Origin: Picochlorum sp. 'celeri'
Lineage: Eukaryota; Chlorophyta; Trebouxiophyceae
Reading direction: 5' to 3'
Length of the DNA stretch: 64,000 bases
Assembly: GCA_010909725.1 (NCBI GenBank)
Contig: JAACMV010000003.1
Span: 806,001-870,000, forward strand
Part shown: piece by piece, positions 20,233 through 32,000 of the stretch
Position numbering within the stretch: position 1 is the stretch's first letter
Layout: every line of letters starts with the position of its first letter
The notes under the pieces: generated by a model
Seen by the model: only the letters and a program-made list of their open reading frames with translations
Told to the model about the DNA's origin: nothing
Database searches by the model: none
Made by a program: the position numbers and the translations under genes

Positions 20233-21171
20233 TTATTTATACGCTGCTACTTGAACTTGTACATATTCCTTGATAAGTACATCACGAAACCACTCCAATG
20301 AAATGTGCATATGCTTGCCCTCTACAAATCCAAGCTCGAGCCGGCCGTCCTGCTGCAGCTGATCAAGCCCAAGATTCCTAAATAGCGCTTGCTCCTCCAT
20401 TGTCTGGATCGACGTCCCATTAAAGAATCCAAAATGACTCGTTTCTTTGGGCTCCAGCATGGTGTCATTGGTAAACTGGAATAGAACCATTTTCTCAAGA
20501 CTTTGAATGGCATCTCTGTATTGAATACAAGGATCTAATTGATACACCTTCTTCTGAGTACCAAACTCGCAGTTGATATCCGCCAAAAACTTGGCATGCT
20601 CTCTATATTCTGGCAATCGATCTGGCAATTTCAAATACTGTGCTTGAACAAACATTCTCTGCACAAACCCCTGATACGCCACACTCTCAATCGATCGATC
20701 CAAAATCCAACATAATGTGCTGGAGATGGGCACAGGGCATGATGGAATACTCACCACTCCATTCTGTGGACCACCAATGGAAATCAGCCGTTCCATACGG
20801 GGCCCAACTGCATGGCATCTCTGCAACAAACCCCTCATAAACAGTCCTCCCTGACTAAACCCAATACCTATGTATCCATCCTTCAATTCAGGAGTCATGG
20901 CAAGGCCTCGACACGCAGAATCAATCTGCTGATTCAAATCTCCAAAGAAGGAAGACGCCGTATCAGTCAGAAAACCCGTTTCAGCCGAGATACAGTGAAC
21001 ATATACACCTGGAATCTCCTCTTGGATCACATCAATAACATTTGTCATGGATCCATCGCATGAATCCCCCATTCCGTGCCAAATAACCACAGGAGTCGGG
21101 TTGAGAGACCCAAGGGCCAAGTCCCACAACCCTACATATATCAAGACTCTTGCGATTCTAGACACCCACAT
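20233..21171 (-). CDS. PPT1: Palmitoyl-protein thioesterase (lysosomal/vacuolar)
   Basis: 312 residues. Removes thioester-linked fatty acids from cysteines during degradation of lipidated proteins. The first about 22 residues are a signal peptide (VLIYVGLWDLALGS). The alpha/beta hydrolase fold starts PVVIWHGMGDSC. The nucleophile is Ser106 in GFSQGG, followed by GGPQNGV typical of PPT1, and the catalytic His is in GKHMHISLEWF near the C-terminus. Length matches human PPT1 (306). Single exon; tail-to-tail with GPHR. Confidence 0.95.
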   Translation of the reverse strand: MWVSRIARVLIYVGLWDLALGSLNPTPVVIWHGMGDSCDGSMTNVIDVIQEEIPGVYVHCISAETGFLTDTASSFFGDLNQQIDSACRGLAMTPELKDGYIGIGFSQGGLFMRGLLQRCHAVGPRMERLISIGGPQNGVVSIPSCPVPISSTLCWILDRSIESVAYQGFVQRMFVQAQYLKLPDRLPEYREHAKFLADINCEFGTQKKVYQLDPCIQYRDAIQSLEKMVLFQFTNDTMLEPKETSHFGFFNGTSIQTMEEQALFRNLGLDQLQQDGRLELGFVEGKHMHISLEWFRDVLIKEYVQVQVAAYK

Positions 21172-21316
21172 TGTCTAAAATAATAGCAAAGATAATCAAA
21201 AGGCGTGGTTTGAGTGACAATGAATGGTCATTTCATGATGTGAACACATCACGTCGGATGATTTTGACACAAATAGCGCTACAATAACAACAACAACGAT
21301 AATAATGAACATAAAT

Positions 21317-22947
21317 TTAGACTAAGAATTGGTTTGTATCGACAGCATCGTGTTCAGTGGTAAGTTGTATGCCTCCAGCAGCTGATGGAGCATCCCAAGC
21401 ACCCTGTGGGATGGCTGCATTCAACTGTCTATAGTACGGCTCCTTGAGATCGAATTGGCCTACTGAAAATTGCATCTTTTGATCTGGGTCATGTGGATTT
21501 GGTGGACCTGATAACTCTAGAGAAAGATCATAGCTCTGCCGTTCGTGTGCTTTCAGCTTGAATACACCCTTGATGGTCTCCCCTGGAGAGTAAATCATGA
21601 TTGGTTGTCGCAGGACACAGCGGAGCTGGAACCAATGCGTGATTGGCATGCCAGGTGCTGTTGATAAGATGCGCTGGCATGTCGTCCCATCAAAAGATAC
21701 ATCAAACCAGGCAGCAATCCCATGGACAGTGCATGCCCTGCCTACTTGCAGAGAGAGTGGAATCTCAAACTTGTACAGGTCTTCTTCTCTGCACGACGTA
21801 AAGTCAATTTTATGCATGGCATAGTTTGATACCAGAACATTTGGTGGGATTTGATCGACAACGACCTGCGAAAAGTAGGATGAATACGCAGAGTTGTGCA
21901 AGCATGTCAAATCCACACCATAAAAGTTCTCCTGCTGCCAAAAGGCTGCCTTGTTGGCAACCTCCATGTATAAATATTCGTCAGAAAAAGCAGAGATGTA
22001 AATTGTGCCTGTTCCTGGGAACATTTTCCCTCCCTCAATGAGATGCATATCTCGTGCATAGAAGTAACTTTCTAGCATTCGTTCATTCACCAAGAGCGTT
22101 CCCATTGGCTCGGACACAAGCACATCGACCTTCTCGGGTAGCTCAATTTCTTCAACTTTACCCCGAATCACCTTTATCTTAGATCCATATGTTGGATTGG
22201 CTTTAAACAACTGTTCAGCAAACGTGGCAATGTTTGATGCCTCCACTGCATAGACAACCCGAGCTCCTGCCTGTGCAGCAAAGAGACTCAGAATACCACT
22301 CCCACAGCCCACATCCATGACTGCTTTCCCTTCAAAATCTGATTTATTTTCTGTAATCGCGGCATAGTATGTCCCAGTTCGAATGTAATCCTGCAGCATG
22401 TTTTGTTGATGCTGTAGCATGCCATAATAATGAAAGTACAATGCAGACGATGTCTTATCAGTCTTTCGATCAAAATGATCCAATTTCTCATAACCATCAT
22501 TTAATCTATTCATCATCTTTTCCAGCCCATCAGCTGCCTCTGGAGACAAGGGTTTTAATATCAGAGTGGCCTCTTTTTTCCTCTTGGTCCCTCGTCGACC
22601 ACCATGGAGGCACGTATTCATCAGATAGGGCCCATGCGAGGTCTTCCAAACCTGTATATTGATACATTGATGTAAATAAAAACATTATGGATCATCATCG
22701 ACGCAGTATCGCGTACCTTGGTGTGGTCAATGTCGTTGCATGCAACCTCTTTTCCTTCAGAATCGCGAATAACGACTGTGCTTCCTTTATGACCTTTTCC
22801 ATCCTCAACTATATATATCTTTGATTTTTTGAGAATTTCAGAGCATTCATAGTGCGTCGAATGCTCAGCGACTCTGTCGTCAAACACTCCAACCTCGACT
22901 TGGTCTATTTCAAAGCTCTCGGGCACTTCCCGACAGATTTCATTCAT
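21317..22947 (-). CDS. CARM1: CARM1/PRMT4-type protein arginine methyltransferase (two exons)
   Basis: Exons 22947-22717 and 22651-21317 (65 bp phase 0 intron, GTACG...ATACAG) give 521 residues. Type I enzymes make asymmetric dimethylarginine on histones and splicing or transcription factors. Residues 1-77 resemble the family's N-terminal PH-like domain. The S-adenosylmethionine motif is VMDVGCGSGILSLFAAQAGA. The double-Glu hairpin is SEPMGTLLVNERMLESY, and the THW loop appears as PITHWFQLRC. FHYYGMLQHQQNMLQDYIRT and DKTSSALY match the CARM1 helix X/Y region rather than PRMT1. The short first exon depends on the splice; without it the second exon still starts at an ATG but lacks the N-terminal domain. 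Confidence 0.92.
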
Positions 22948-23115
22948 TGTAGCATAATAAAAGATGTAACTAAATATAATTCATTGTTTGATAATGCATG
23001 CCGAGTCATTTTTGGGTATTCTTGGGTTCCGGGATGGGGTCTTCAATGATGGCTGAAACCATCCATCAAGATTCAAATGAGGCTTGAAAAGATTGAAAGA
23101 CTCAGGGAAGAGTCG

Positions 23116-24726
23116 TCATGAGAAGAACGGGATTTTGCGAAAAAGCTTGACAACCTCGTCATGTCCAGACCGAATTGCGTAAGTCTTTGCGTTCCATCCA
23201 CGGTCATCTTCAATATACAAATCTGCTTTAGCTTTCCATATCAAGTACTCGACGACATTGTCATGGCCTTCCCAGCACGCATGCATCAATGCAGTTAGCT
23301 CGTCAGAATCGCTGGCATCCACATCCAGATTGCCGATTTTCTTATGCAAGTACTTGATAATGTCTATGTTGCCACATATGGAAGCCAATATAAGGGCTGT
23401 CGTCCCATTTTTATCTGTGTCGTTCACATCCACAATGCCTAGTTTTTTATGGAAATACCTTAGTATGTATTCCTGACCATTTTCGCAAACAATCATGAAT
23501 GCCGTTCGCCCCCATTTATCCCTGATGCTGAGATCAACATTGCCTATCGTTTCATAGAGGTACTTGACAGTATGCATGGCGCTTGATGAAAGGCTTGTGC
23601 ATCCACATGCAATCATAAATGGTGTGTGGCCTACATCATCCGTATCATTCATATCCACATTGCCTATCGTCGTATGAAAATATTTAACAATGTCTTGCCT
23701 TGTTTCTTTGCAAGCAATCATAAATGGTGTCTGGCCTGCATCATCCCTGGCATCCACATCCACATTGTCAACTGTCTCACACAAATATTTGACCGTGTCT
23801 AGATGGCCGCTTGCACAAGCAAGCATGAGTGGTGTCCTGCCCTTTTGGTCCCTCTTCTCTATACCAATATTGCTGATGTTCTCATACAAATACTTGACAA
23901 CATCAGTACGACCATTTCTACAAGCAATCATGAATGCTTTCTGATGTGTACTGTTGCTCTCATTCATATCCATATTGCCTATTGTTTCGTAGAAGAACCT
24001 GAGAATGCCTATATGCCCATGGGTACATGCAACCACGAGTGCAGTGTCTTTGATATCAAAGTCCTTGTCAGTCAGATCTTCATTGCTCAGTGTCTCCCAA
24101 AAATATCTGACAAGGTGCACATGCCCATATTTTGATGCGCTGCGGAGCGCTTTATCAGCCCATGAAACGTTGGACATCTCACCCAAAAGATCGACAATCC
24201 TCTGGACATCCTCTACATCAAAACCTGCCTTGCATGCTCCCTCGAGAAGATTGACCCGATGCCTCAATTCAGTCTCAGAGAGCTTCTTCATGTGCCTTTC
24301 AACACACAAACCAGATCGAACCACTCGATATACTTCCAAAGGAACGTATTCCATGTATTTGTGTGCAGCCCTGAATTGCTCAAATTCAGTCTCGAAATCC
24401 ATCTGTGATACATCCGTATCCGCTTCTCTGGCCGCTATTTTCATCGAGTATTTAATCGTAGATTTCATCTGGTTAGAGAGGCCATTTTCTGAAGGAGGAG
24501 GCAACAAGGGAGGCTGCTTTGAATGTTTTGTCAAGTGCTCCTTCAGGCCCTCCTGTTTCAAAAACCCAAGCGCATACAGACTCACGCACGCTTGGGCCTC
24601 TTTCAAGCAGAACACATTACTCAAATTCTTTAAAATATGAGGCTGAATGGGACCAGGACCAAAGATGCGATCGACGGCAGAATGGCCGAGCTTCCTCTTC
24701 TTGTTGTTGACGTTTGCAGAAGCCAT
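23116..24726 (-). CDS. Ankyrin-repeat protein
   Basis: 536 residues, single exon. Residues about 190-530 form ten ankyrin repeats, several with inserts, with consensus like GRTPLMLACASGHLDTVKYL. Many repeats share the tract YLYETIGNVD or close variants, so the array grew by internal duplication. The N-terminal part (about 1-185) contains a basic patch (NNKKRKLG, a possible nuclear signal) and helical segments without a known domain. No ankyrin-partner domain (kinase, F-box, SOCS, DHHC) is present, so the partner and role are unknown. Its repeats differ in sequence from the other ankyrin gene at 56.5-57.2 kb. Confidence 0.85.
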   Translation of the reverse strand: MASANVNNKKRKLGHSAVDRIFGPGPIQPHILKNLSNVFCLKEAQACVSLYALGFLKQEGLKEHLTKHSKQPPLLPPPSENGLSNQMKSTIKYSMKIAAREADTDVSQMDFETEFEQFRAAHKYMEYVPLEVYRVVRSGLCVERHMKKLSETELRHRVNLLEGACKAGFDVEDVQRIVDLLGEMSNVSWADKALRSASKYGHVHLVRYFWETLSNEDLTDKDFDIKDTALVVACTHGHIGILRFFYETIGNMDMNESNSTHQKAFMIACRNGRTDVVKYLYENISNIGIEKRDQKGRTPLMLACASGHLDTVKYLCETVDNVDVDARDDAGQTPFMIACKETRQDIVKYFHTTIGNVDMNDTDDVGHTPFMIACGCTSLSSSAMHTVKYLYETIGNVDLSIRDKWGRTAFMIVCENGQEYILRYFHKKLGIVDVNDTDKNGTTALILASICGNIDIIKYLHKKIGNLDVDASDSDELTALMHACWEGHDNVVEYLIWKAKADLYIEDDRGWNAKTYAIRSGHDEVVKLFRKIPFFS

Positions 24727-24998
24727 TGTTATTAGTTGTCTTTTCTCTCCCTGATTTTTAACTGCATAATAGTATTATGTCTTTATGTATGTGATGGCAT
24801 CGTTGTGCATGGTATCAGGTAGATCTAGATCCATAACCATCATGCCTGTTTGGCCAAATTATTTTGATTTTGAAATTCGAATTCGGTTCCTCCAAGTGGC
24901 TGAAACCATTTTTGGTGAACATGCATGGTTTTGTTCATTACCGGTAGTGTATTTTTTAGAGCATCCATTTGATATTGGGCTTTTTAATTTTCATCATT
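24727..24998. promoter_or_regulatory. Divergent intergenic region, ankyrin / HAD hydrolase
   Basis: About 270 bp, AT-rich, shared by the two divergent genes. No motif recognised. Confidence 0.3.
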
Positions 24999-26030
24999 AT
25001 GTATGGTTTGAAGGCGTGTAGATCTGGTACAAGAATCCAACATGGTGGGTGTTGGGTTTCTTCCCGAGGGACGTTTTTTAAACAGCGTTCGCGTGAAATC
25101 TCTCGATCGACTCATTTATCCTCTCGATTGCATGCACACATGCCTGATGATGTTTTTGTTATAGATTTCGATGGAGTTTTGGCGGATACACAGATGGAGG
25201 TGATGAGCGCGGGTTTGAACTGTGCTATGGAGGTTTGGCCTGATGCTTTTCGGGACATCTCGACTGACGAGGTGATGAAAGGGCTCGTGCGGGTCAGGCC
25301 AAGGCTGGTGAAGGGGTATGAGAGTATGGTGATGGCACGGATGCTCGCAGAGGATTTGGGCAATGTGAATGTCATTCTGGAATGTGAGAATTGGGCAGAT
25401 TCTCAATCAGGGGTTGTGAGCCATGTACTAGACACGTATGGGAATGATGCGGACGAGTTGGAAGCTGTGTTTGAAGCTTGGCGAAGGAATAGGATTGAGA
25501 ATAATTTTGATGATTGGATAACGCTGAATCCGTTGTATGATGGGATTCAGAGTGCAGTGTCTGATTGTCAAGCACCATTTTACATTGCTTCGAGCAAAGC
25601 AGGCAACAGGTTGATTCCTCTTTTGAATACCTTGTTGGGTATGGAGGTTGATGAGGATAGTCCAAGAGTGTTTTCTGGTCTGATTCCTCCGAATGAACTG
25701 AAATTGGAGGTGCTGGAGACTGTTTTGCAGAGGCCTATTGCACAGGGAGAACGCACTGTGCTTCATTTTATTGATGATAGGTTTGAGACGATCGAGTATA
25801 TCGCTCAGCACGGGAGCGCAGAGTTGCTGAAAAAGTTTGTGTTGTATTTGGCTGGATGGGGATATTGCACAGAAGATGAGCGGCAGAAGGCCAGGGAGTT
25901 GGGCATTCGAGTTTTAGATTTGGATGAATTCTGTGAGTTGTTGCGATTTCAAATCATCATGAAAGTGAATGACGGGTGTCAAGAAACTGAGGAAGAAACG
26001 CTCGCTCATGTGTACAAGAAGAGCGAATAA
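24999..26030 (+). CDS. HAD-superfamily hydrolase, cyanobacterial/plastid type
   Basis: From the ATG at 24999 the product is 343 residues. An inner ATG at 25141 starts directly before the domain. The 47-residue leader (Arg/Ser-rich, almost no acids: KACRSGTRIQHGG, SSRGTFFKQRSREI) looks like a plastid transit peptide, so I prefer the upstream start. HAD motifs: I, FDGVLADT (DxD nucleophile/acid pair); II, FYIASSKAGN; III, the Lys in NELKLEV; IV, LHFIDDRFET with the Asp pair. The sequence resembles a conserved cyanobacterial and plant HAD group of about 260 residues (WP-D spacing after the first motif). Substrate unknown; phosphatase is the default. Confidence 0.75.
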   Translation: MYGLKACRSGTRIQHGGCWVSSRGTFFKQRSREISRSTHLSSRLHAHMPDDVFVIDFDGVLADTQMEVMSAGLNCAMEVWPDAFRDISTDEVMKGLVRVRPRLVKGYESMVMARMLAEDLGNVNVILECENWADSQSGVVSHVLDTYGNDADELEAVFEAWRRNRIENNFDDWITLNPLYDGIQSAVSDCQAPFYIASSKAGNRLIPLLNTLLGMEVDEDSPRVFSGLIPPNELKLEVLETVLQRPIAQGERTVLHFIDDRFETIEYIAQHGSAELLKKFVLYLAGWGYCTEDERQKARELGIRVLDLDEFCELLRFQIIMKVNDGCQETEEETLAHVYKKSE

Positions 26031-26069
26031 GTATGAATATTATTATTAATGAATGGATGAATGTTGTGA

Positions 26070-29000
26070 TTAATACCATGCTTGCCACCAAATGTACATT
26101 CTTGATAGATTCTCCATGGATGTTGCCTCTTGGATGAGCCTTTGTGTTTGCCCCTGTATTGACAGAGGCATGCATGGTTCAGATGTGACACCCAAGAGGG
26201 TACCTTGGAGTCTACCGCTAATTGTATCCAGCCAGTCCCGAGCCTGTGGGTTGTCTGCCTCTTTGTCACCACTGGATGTGCTGCGCCGTTCCTCTGATTT
26301 TGCCCAATCAACAAGAGGATCATGTACAAATGTGTCCATGATTGATAGAATATTTCCTCGGTGTTTTCGAAGGATTGCCAATGTGTTTTCAAATGAATTT
26401 CTGTAAACTCCCTCAACTCCAGAGACACCAAAAGCATCAATAATATTCTGAGTTAGGCGGAATGGAACAACTTCTGGTTGTGGTAGCGTCAAACCTTTGT
26501 CAAAGAGGCAACCGAAATCGATCTGAATAGCATCTCCATTCGACATGTCGAGAAGAACATTCTCCAAATGCCTATCCCCTAGCCCTACCACGTGTCCAAC
26601 AACACACCATACACTATATGTCCGTGTGAATGCCAGGCGTGCATTCAGCCATGAAGCAGGCTCTGGATAATGCTTCAAAAACCAGCGATGGAAACATGGT
26701 GGGTATGTTCTTAGTACAGCATCAAGCCATGACATGAGGCCACTAGATTTGCTTCGTGCATCCTTGCCAGAAGAAGCAGTAGCATTGTTGTAGAGGTTCT
26801 TGATCTCATGATTTATCCGCTTTATGTGGCTAGGAGAATCAGAGAACACTTCTGAAATACAAGAACGAACTGGTTTCGTGCTGCATACCCATTCAACAAG
26901 ACCGCAGTCTTCAGTAATAGGAATGACTGCAAACCTTCGCAGGTATAAATCCTTTCTTCGGGCATCTGGGTCATCCTTGAATAGCCTATTTATTATTCCA
27001 GCAGCTTCCATCATCCGATTATCCTTGCGCAAGTCGTCTTTAGGTTTTGCTAAGAATGGATACTCTTTTCCATCGCTTCCGATAAAAATGACGCGCTTTG
27101 GCTTCATGAGAGACATCATGACGTCAATAGAATCCTTCATGCCTGCAATTGTAACTACCAAGGACTCGTCGTAGGTACCTTGTTTTTCTCTGTAGCCGTC
27201 GAGTGTTTGGAACATGTTTAAGGATTCCATCGTAGGCATCATTACTCCGAGTGGCATCACTCTTGTGAGGTGAGAGAATGATTTCTTGGCTGAGATCACT
27301 CTGGCATTTGCTGCAGGAGTGTAGTGGCAAAGCTTGTAGAGCTGCTCACAAATCAGATTATTCTCAGCAAATAGACGCCTTTGTTGCTCATTAGAGCGTC
27401 TCTTTGCACTGTTAATAATCATCATTGCCGCGTTGCGCCGATTCGACCTCCCAGATTTTGAGACTCCAGCCAATGCCCAAAGAACTTGCTGGGGATATGC
27501 AGTTGCAGCATCAGTAATTAGTGATCTTGTCACGGCAGCAACGTCCGAATTATTGTGGCAAATTCTTGAGATCAATTGTGGAAGAGACGTCATCCAGCAA
27601 TGTATTGGCATTCTTTTGGAAAGATCATGCAGAATAGACATCACTTGGGCTTGTGCCCTGTCAATGGCAGAGTCAGATTTGCACTTCAATGCATCAGATC
27701 CAATCTCGAACCATAGGGTCAACAGGCGAGGTAAACTTTGGTAAATATACTCTGTACCAGCCATGGCGCATTTTCCATATGCTTCGATAACTTCTGGGTA
27801 GTAAGTATGGTAGGGCCTGTCCTGGCTCAGTTTTACCCTTGATTTCCCACCAAGTCGATCTGACACCACTCGGCCACGATTCTCCAAGCTGGTTTGTCTT
27901 TCTTTTGCGTCGCTCATATACTCATCAAGGTACAGAGCAAACCTAAAGAATCCAGTTTCCCATCTATCTGGATCGTTATGCACGGAAAGAGCCCGTTCAA
28001 ACATATGGACAACTTCTTCCCGGGTTCCTTGGCCCAGCTCTGCAGTCCACTGAGCCTCCTTTAATAGTATCTGGCATAAATAGTCAGACTTTTCCTTCTT
28101 CGAATCAAAAATTTCAATTTCATTCTCATTTGACTGAAGAATCGGCACAATGCCTTGAAGCTCTTGCAATGCTCGATAGGTGTTGCCTTTTGCATGCAAC
28201 AGTTCCAAATGCTCTAAGCTTGAACCTGGAACCTTGAGGTTTCGTGATTCCAAGACAGAAGGAACAGCTGCATCTAAATTCCCTGTTTCTCTGCAAAGTG
28301 AGGCGTGTGTCATCCAGCAAAAACCGACTTCATCCCTTGCATCCATGAGGTGGGCGAGTTGCCTCCGGATGTCAAGGATTGGGCCTCGTGTTCCTACAGT
28401 TGGCTGGGTGATAGACAGCCTATCCCTCCACCTAAGATTACGTTGCCGCTCTTTTGGACCAACGGTGCTGTTTATGATTCCTACAAAGAAAGACTTTTAT
28501 CAAGAGGGAGTGCTTAAACAACAGCAATCAATCAAAGAAGCGCACCTGCTGCATCTGAGATTTCCTGGATCATGTGCAGTTTGACAAGATATGGATAGGC
28601 ACGTGCGTACGATTCTTTAGCAGCGGCAGAAAATTGTGACATAACCTCAAAACGCACTTTTGAGAGATCTTCACGCAATCTGTGGTGGCCTGCGTCTTCT
28701 GACAAATGGCAGAGCAGTTGGCCAAGGCTTAACTCCCACTTCTCATCTAAAGTCAACCTTTGAAAAGCTTCCTGCGAGATCCCAATGTATTTTTGAATTT
28801 CACCGCGGTACTTGCCAAGTCTCCATAGGGAAGCCACGCCTTTTGTTGCTATTCTTGCGTTTTCCAAGTTTGAGAGAGTGTTGTCACCAGACAGAAGGCC
28901 TCTAACCTGATTGACCAAGCCTTCAAAGTGACCCAATTGCAGCAAGCAATTCAGGCGTCCTTCCAACAGATTCGAATCTGATCCGATGCTACCGTTAGAT

Positions 29001-32000
29001 TTGGAAATATCGAGTTCGTATAAAGATGATGCCTCTGCCCAGGATCCATTTTTCTCAGCTGCAAGCCTTTGATCTTCCAATTTGCTAGGGCCTTGTCTCA
29101 GTTTCATGATACCATCTAATCCATCGGGCTCCTCTAGCTCTCCATATATTTCTAATAAGAGTCCCACATAGTCGTCTGAAAATTTGGCTGACGATGCCGC
29201 AGCAATGTTTGCACCGCCTCCTGATATCAGCCGAAGATGTGTCTCAAAATATAGCAGGGCTCTGGCATGTGCTCCACATTTTGAGGCAGCATGTGCCAAT
29301 TGAACCCTCGGTATACTTTCAATCAATTCGTAAAGAATTTTCCAATCAAAAGATCCTAGGAAATCATCTTTACTTGCTTCCTTGTCGGTCGCAACAGCTT
29401 TGCTTTCTTCCAACCAGAGATGAAGAGTATCAAGCATTGAAAAGATAGCCTGCATACAGAGGACACCATCTCTCGATGGCCTCTCGTTCTCCTTGAATAC
29501 TCGAAGAAACTCTTCTACAATAGATGACTTCGCCTGTTTCCCTTTATGGTCCAAGTACGAGAGAATGATGTATGGAGCAAGCATCATTCCTGTAGATGCA
29601 TCAAAGCGAATCACTGGGCTCACTGCTTTGAAAAAGGAAACAGTTGATCCGGGGCCACAGTCATCCACTAACTTAATCAACCATCTTCCGAACCAAACAA
29701 TGAATTGCATGTTGGGCTGATAGATAATGCTTTGTGGCTTTTTTGTTGCTGATGTCACAGAGTACCTGGAATCCAAGTAGGGCCTCACAATTGCTTGTGT
29801 CTCCTCTGGGAGTGAGTCAAAAAATAATGTGCTTCTTTTGCTTCTAGAAGCTCTCTTTCTGTCAACATTCAACGCATCACATCTCAACACATCTTGAATT
29901 GCCAATGTTGTGAAGTCAAGCCTCTGCATATTTGGTGCTGTCTTCAACAGTTTTGCAAGGTAGTTCACCATTGTATGCTTTGCCAACTCAGTAATTGTTC
30001 TATGCCTGGTCGATTCGAATGAGAAATTTATTTTTATCCGCGATGGATCTATAGCACCGATCATACCAAGACATTCAGCGCAAAGGTTCCGAGCAGTAAG
30101 GCTCACTTTCGAACTTGCCTCAGGCTCAGAACTCATGATCAGGGCAGATATCAAATCCCTCAGCAGACTAGCGTCCTCGACCTTTGCAGTGGAGGAACTA
30201 ATAGAGATCAGCCATTGGCGTTGGGATAAGAATAGACTTCTCAGCTCGCGCAACGTGACAACTCGTACATCCAGGGATTCATCCTTCAGTCCCTCTAAGA
30301 GAGATCTCACTTTTTCATCCACAGTGGCAAACCTGCTTTGCTCTTGAAGGCTTTCACTCATTTTCTTCAACTCAGGAGACGATTGAGGAATCGGGGGCAA
30401 AGAATGCAGCTTTTCAGGAAACAATTTCCTGCAAGCCTCAATAAGGACTTCAAGTGCTGCAAATGCTGCAGTACCTACAGGCCCTTCCTCCTGCAAACAA
30501 TCAAGAAGGGCGACAACTATCTGATTTGCCACACTTCCAAGCTGTAAAGGAGCATCTGATGTAAGAGATCGGACTAGATAGGTCCATCCAATGAGTCCTT
30601 GAACTCTTACATCCGCAGGATTTGCTGGACGAATGGAGGCTGATAACAGGACTAGAAACTGAGGGAGAAAGCGACCGACAAACCTCCCTGTCAGTCGAAT
30701 GAGAAAGATGACACCCCTGACAACTTTCAGAGGTCCTCGTGATCGATGAAAATCTGAAGCGCTTCCTTCTTTCGCCAGATATACCTCCAGCATATCCCCA
30801 AGCTGTTTCAGCATCCGTGTTGTATGATCCCCTTCAGCCAAAAGGGCAGACACGTCCATGTTTGTATCCGAGCTCTTCTCCCCTGATTTCGAGATAATAA
30901 GGGCAATATGTTGAGAAATATGGTCAACAAGGCTATCCGGTAGGATCCCCTGGCAAGAATTCCAGGCATTGCTGGAGCCTGTTTGCAAAATCAGTTCTGA
31001 CAAGGTTCTTGGGGTGATTGAGGAGGCCATGTGCATAAAGTCATCCCCAGTGATTTCTTCGACAATCTCCACGAATGTGTTCATTGTTGGTATCCCATTC
31101 ATTAGTGCGGATGTGAGAGGATAATGTCCATATTGAAGAAGGAGTTGCTTTGGTGAAATGCCCAGTTGTTTTGATAACGTGCTGATCTCTGCAGCACCAC
31201 CCTTCTCACAAATTGCTGGGAAAATAGTTGACATACATGCAGCCAAAAGATCTTTTGTAGACATATCGAGTAAATCTGCAAGCTCGTCTAGAAGATCTAC
31301 CTTCCTTGGAAGACATGGCCCAAGAATTTCAAGCAATGGTTGATTCTGCAAGAGAATATCTTTCAATGGTCTACCCTGAGCTTTAGCAATACCTACAAAT
31401 ATGCAAATAAAATATGTTCATCCATCGCATATGATCTGCAAACATATCAGAATTCAAAAATACTCACCAAAGAGGCAATGGGCTGCAAGTGAACTGATCA
31501 CAGGATCCTTTGATTCCAGGTGGAATATCAGTATGGTTTGGCACAAATTGACTGCATTGACATTCCTCATAGCGATTGTGCAATACAATAAAGAGGATAG
31601 AACATTTTCAAATATGTATACCTTCTCAATAGAGTTTGGCAAGGCCGATTTGATCAATTTCACAACTTCATTCTCTCCATGATGTGTTGCAGAGCTCCTA
31701 TCCTTTGAATTTATAGGATGCTCTTTTGGTAGAGTCACTGCCAAAATGAAATTCTCTCTCGTAATCACTGGTATACATGAGAAAAAAGCCCTTGAGATAA
31801 TTCCTCTGCCCTGAAGGGCAGTCAGAATGTAGCGAGCAAGTCCCCTCCATTCATCTGAATCCGTTGCGGAAGCCCTCTCCATGCCTAGCATGCTGGTGCA
31901 TATCAGCAATGCGGCTAATTCGTCTGATTTATTTTCTTTCTGAGTTATACTATACAAAATTTTAGATATTGCCCGAGATATTTTTGGCTGCAACTTGCTA

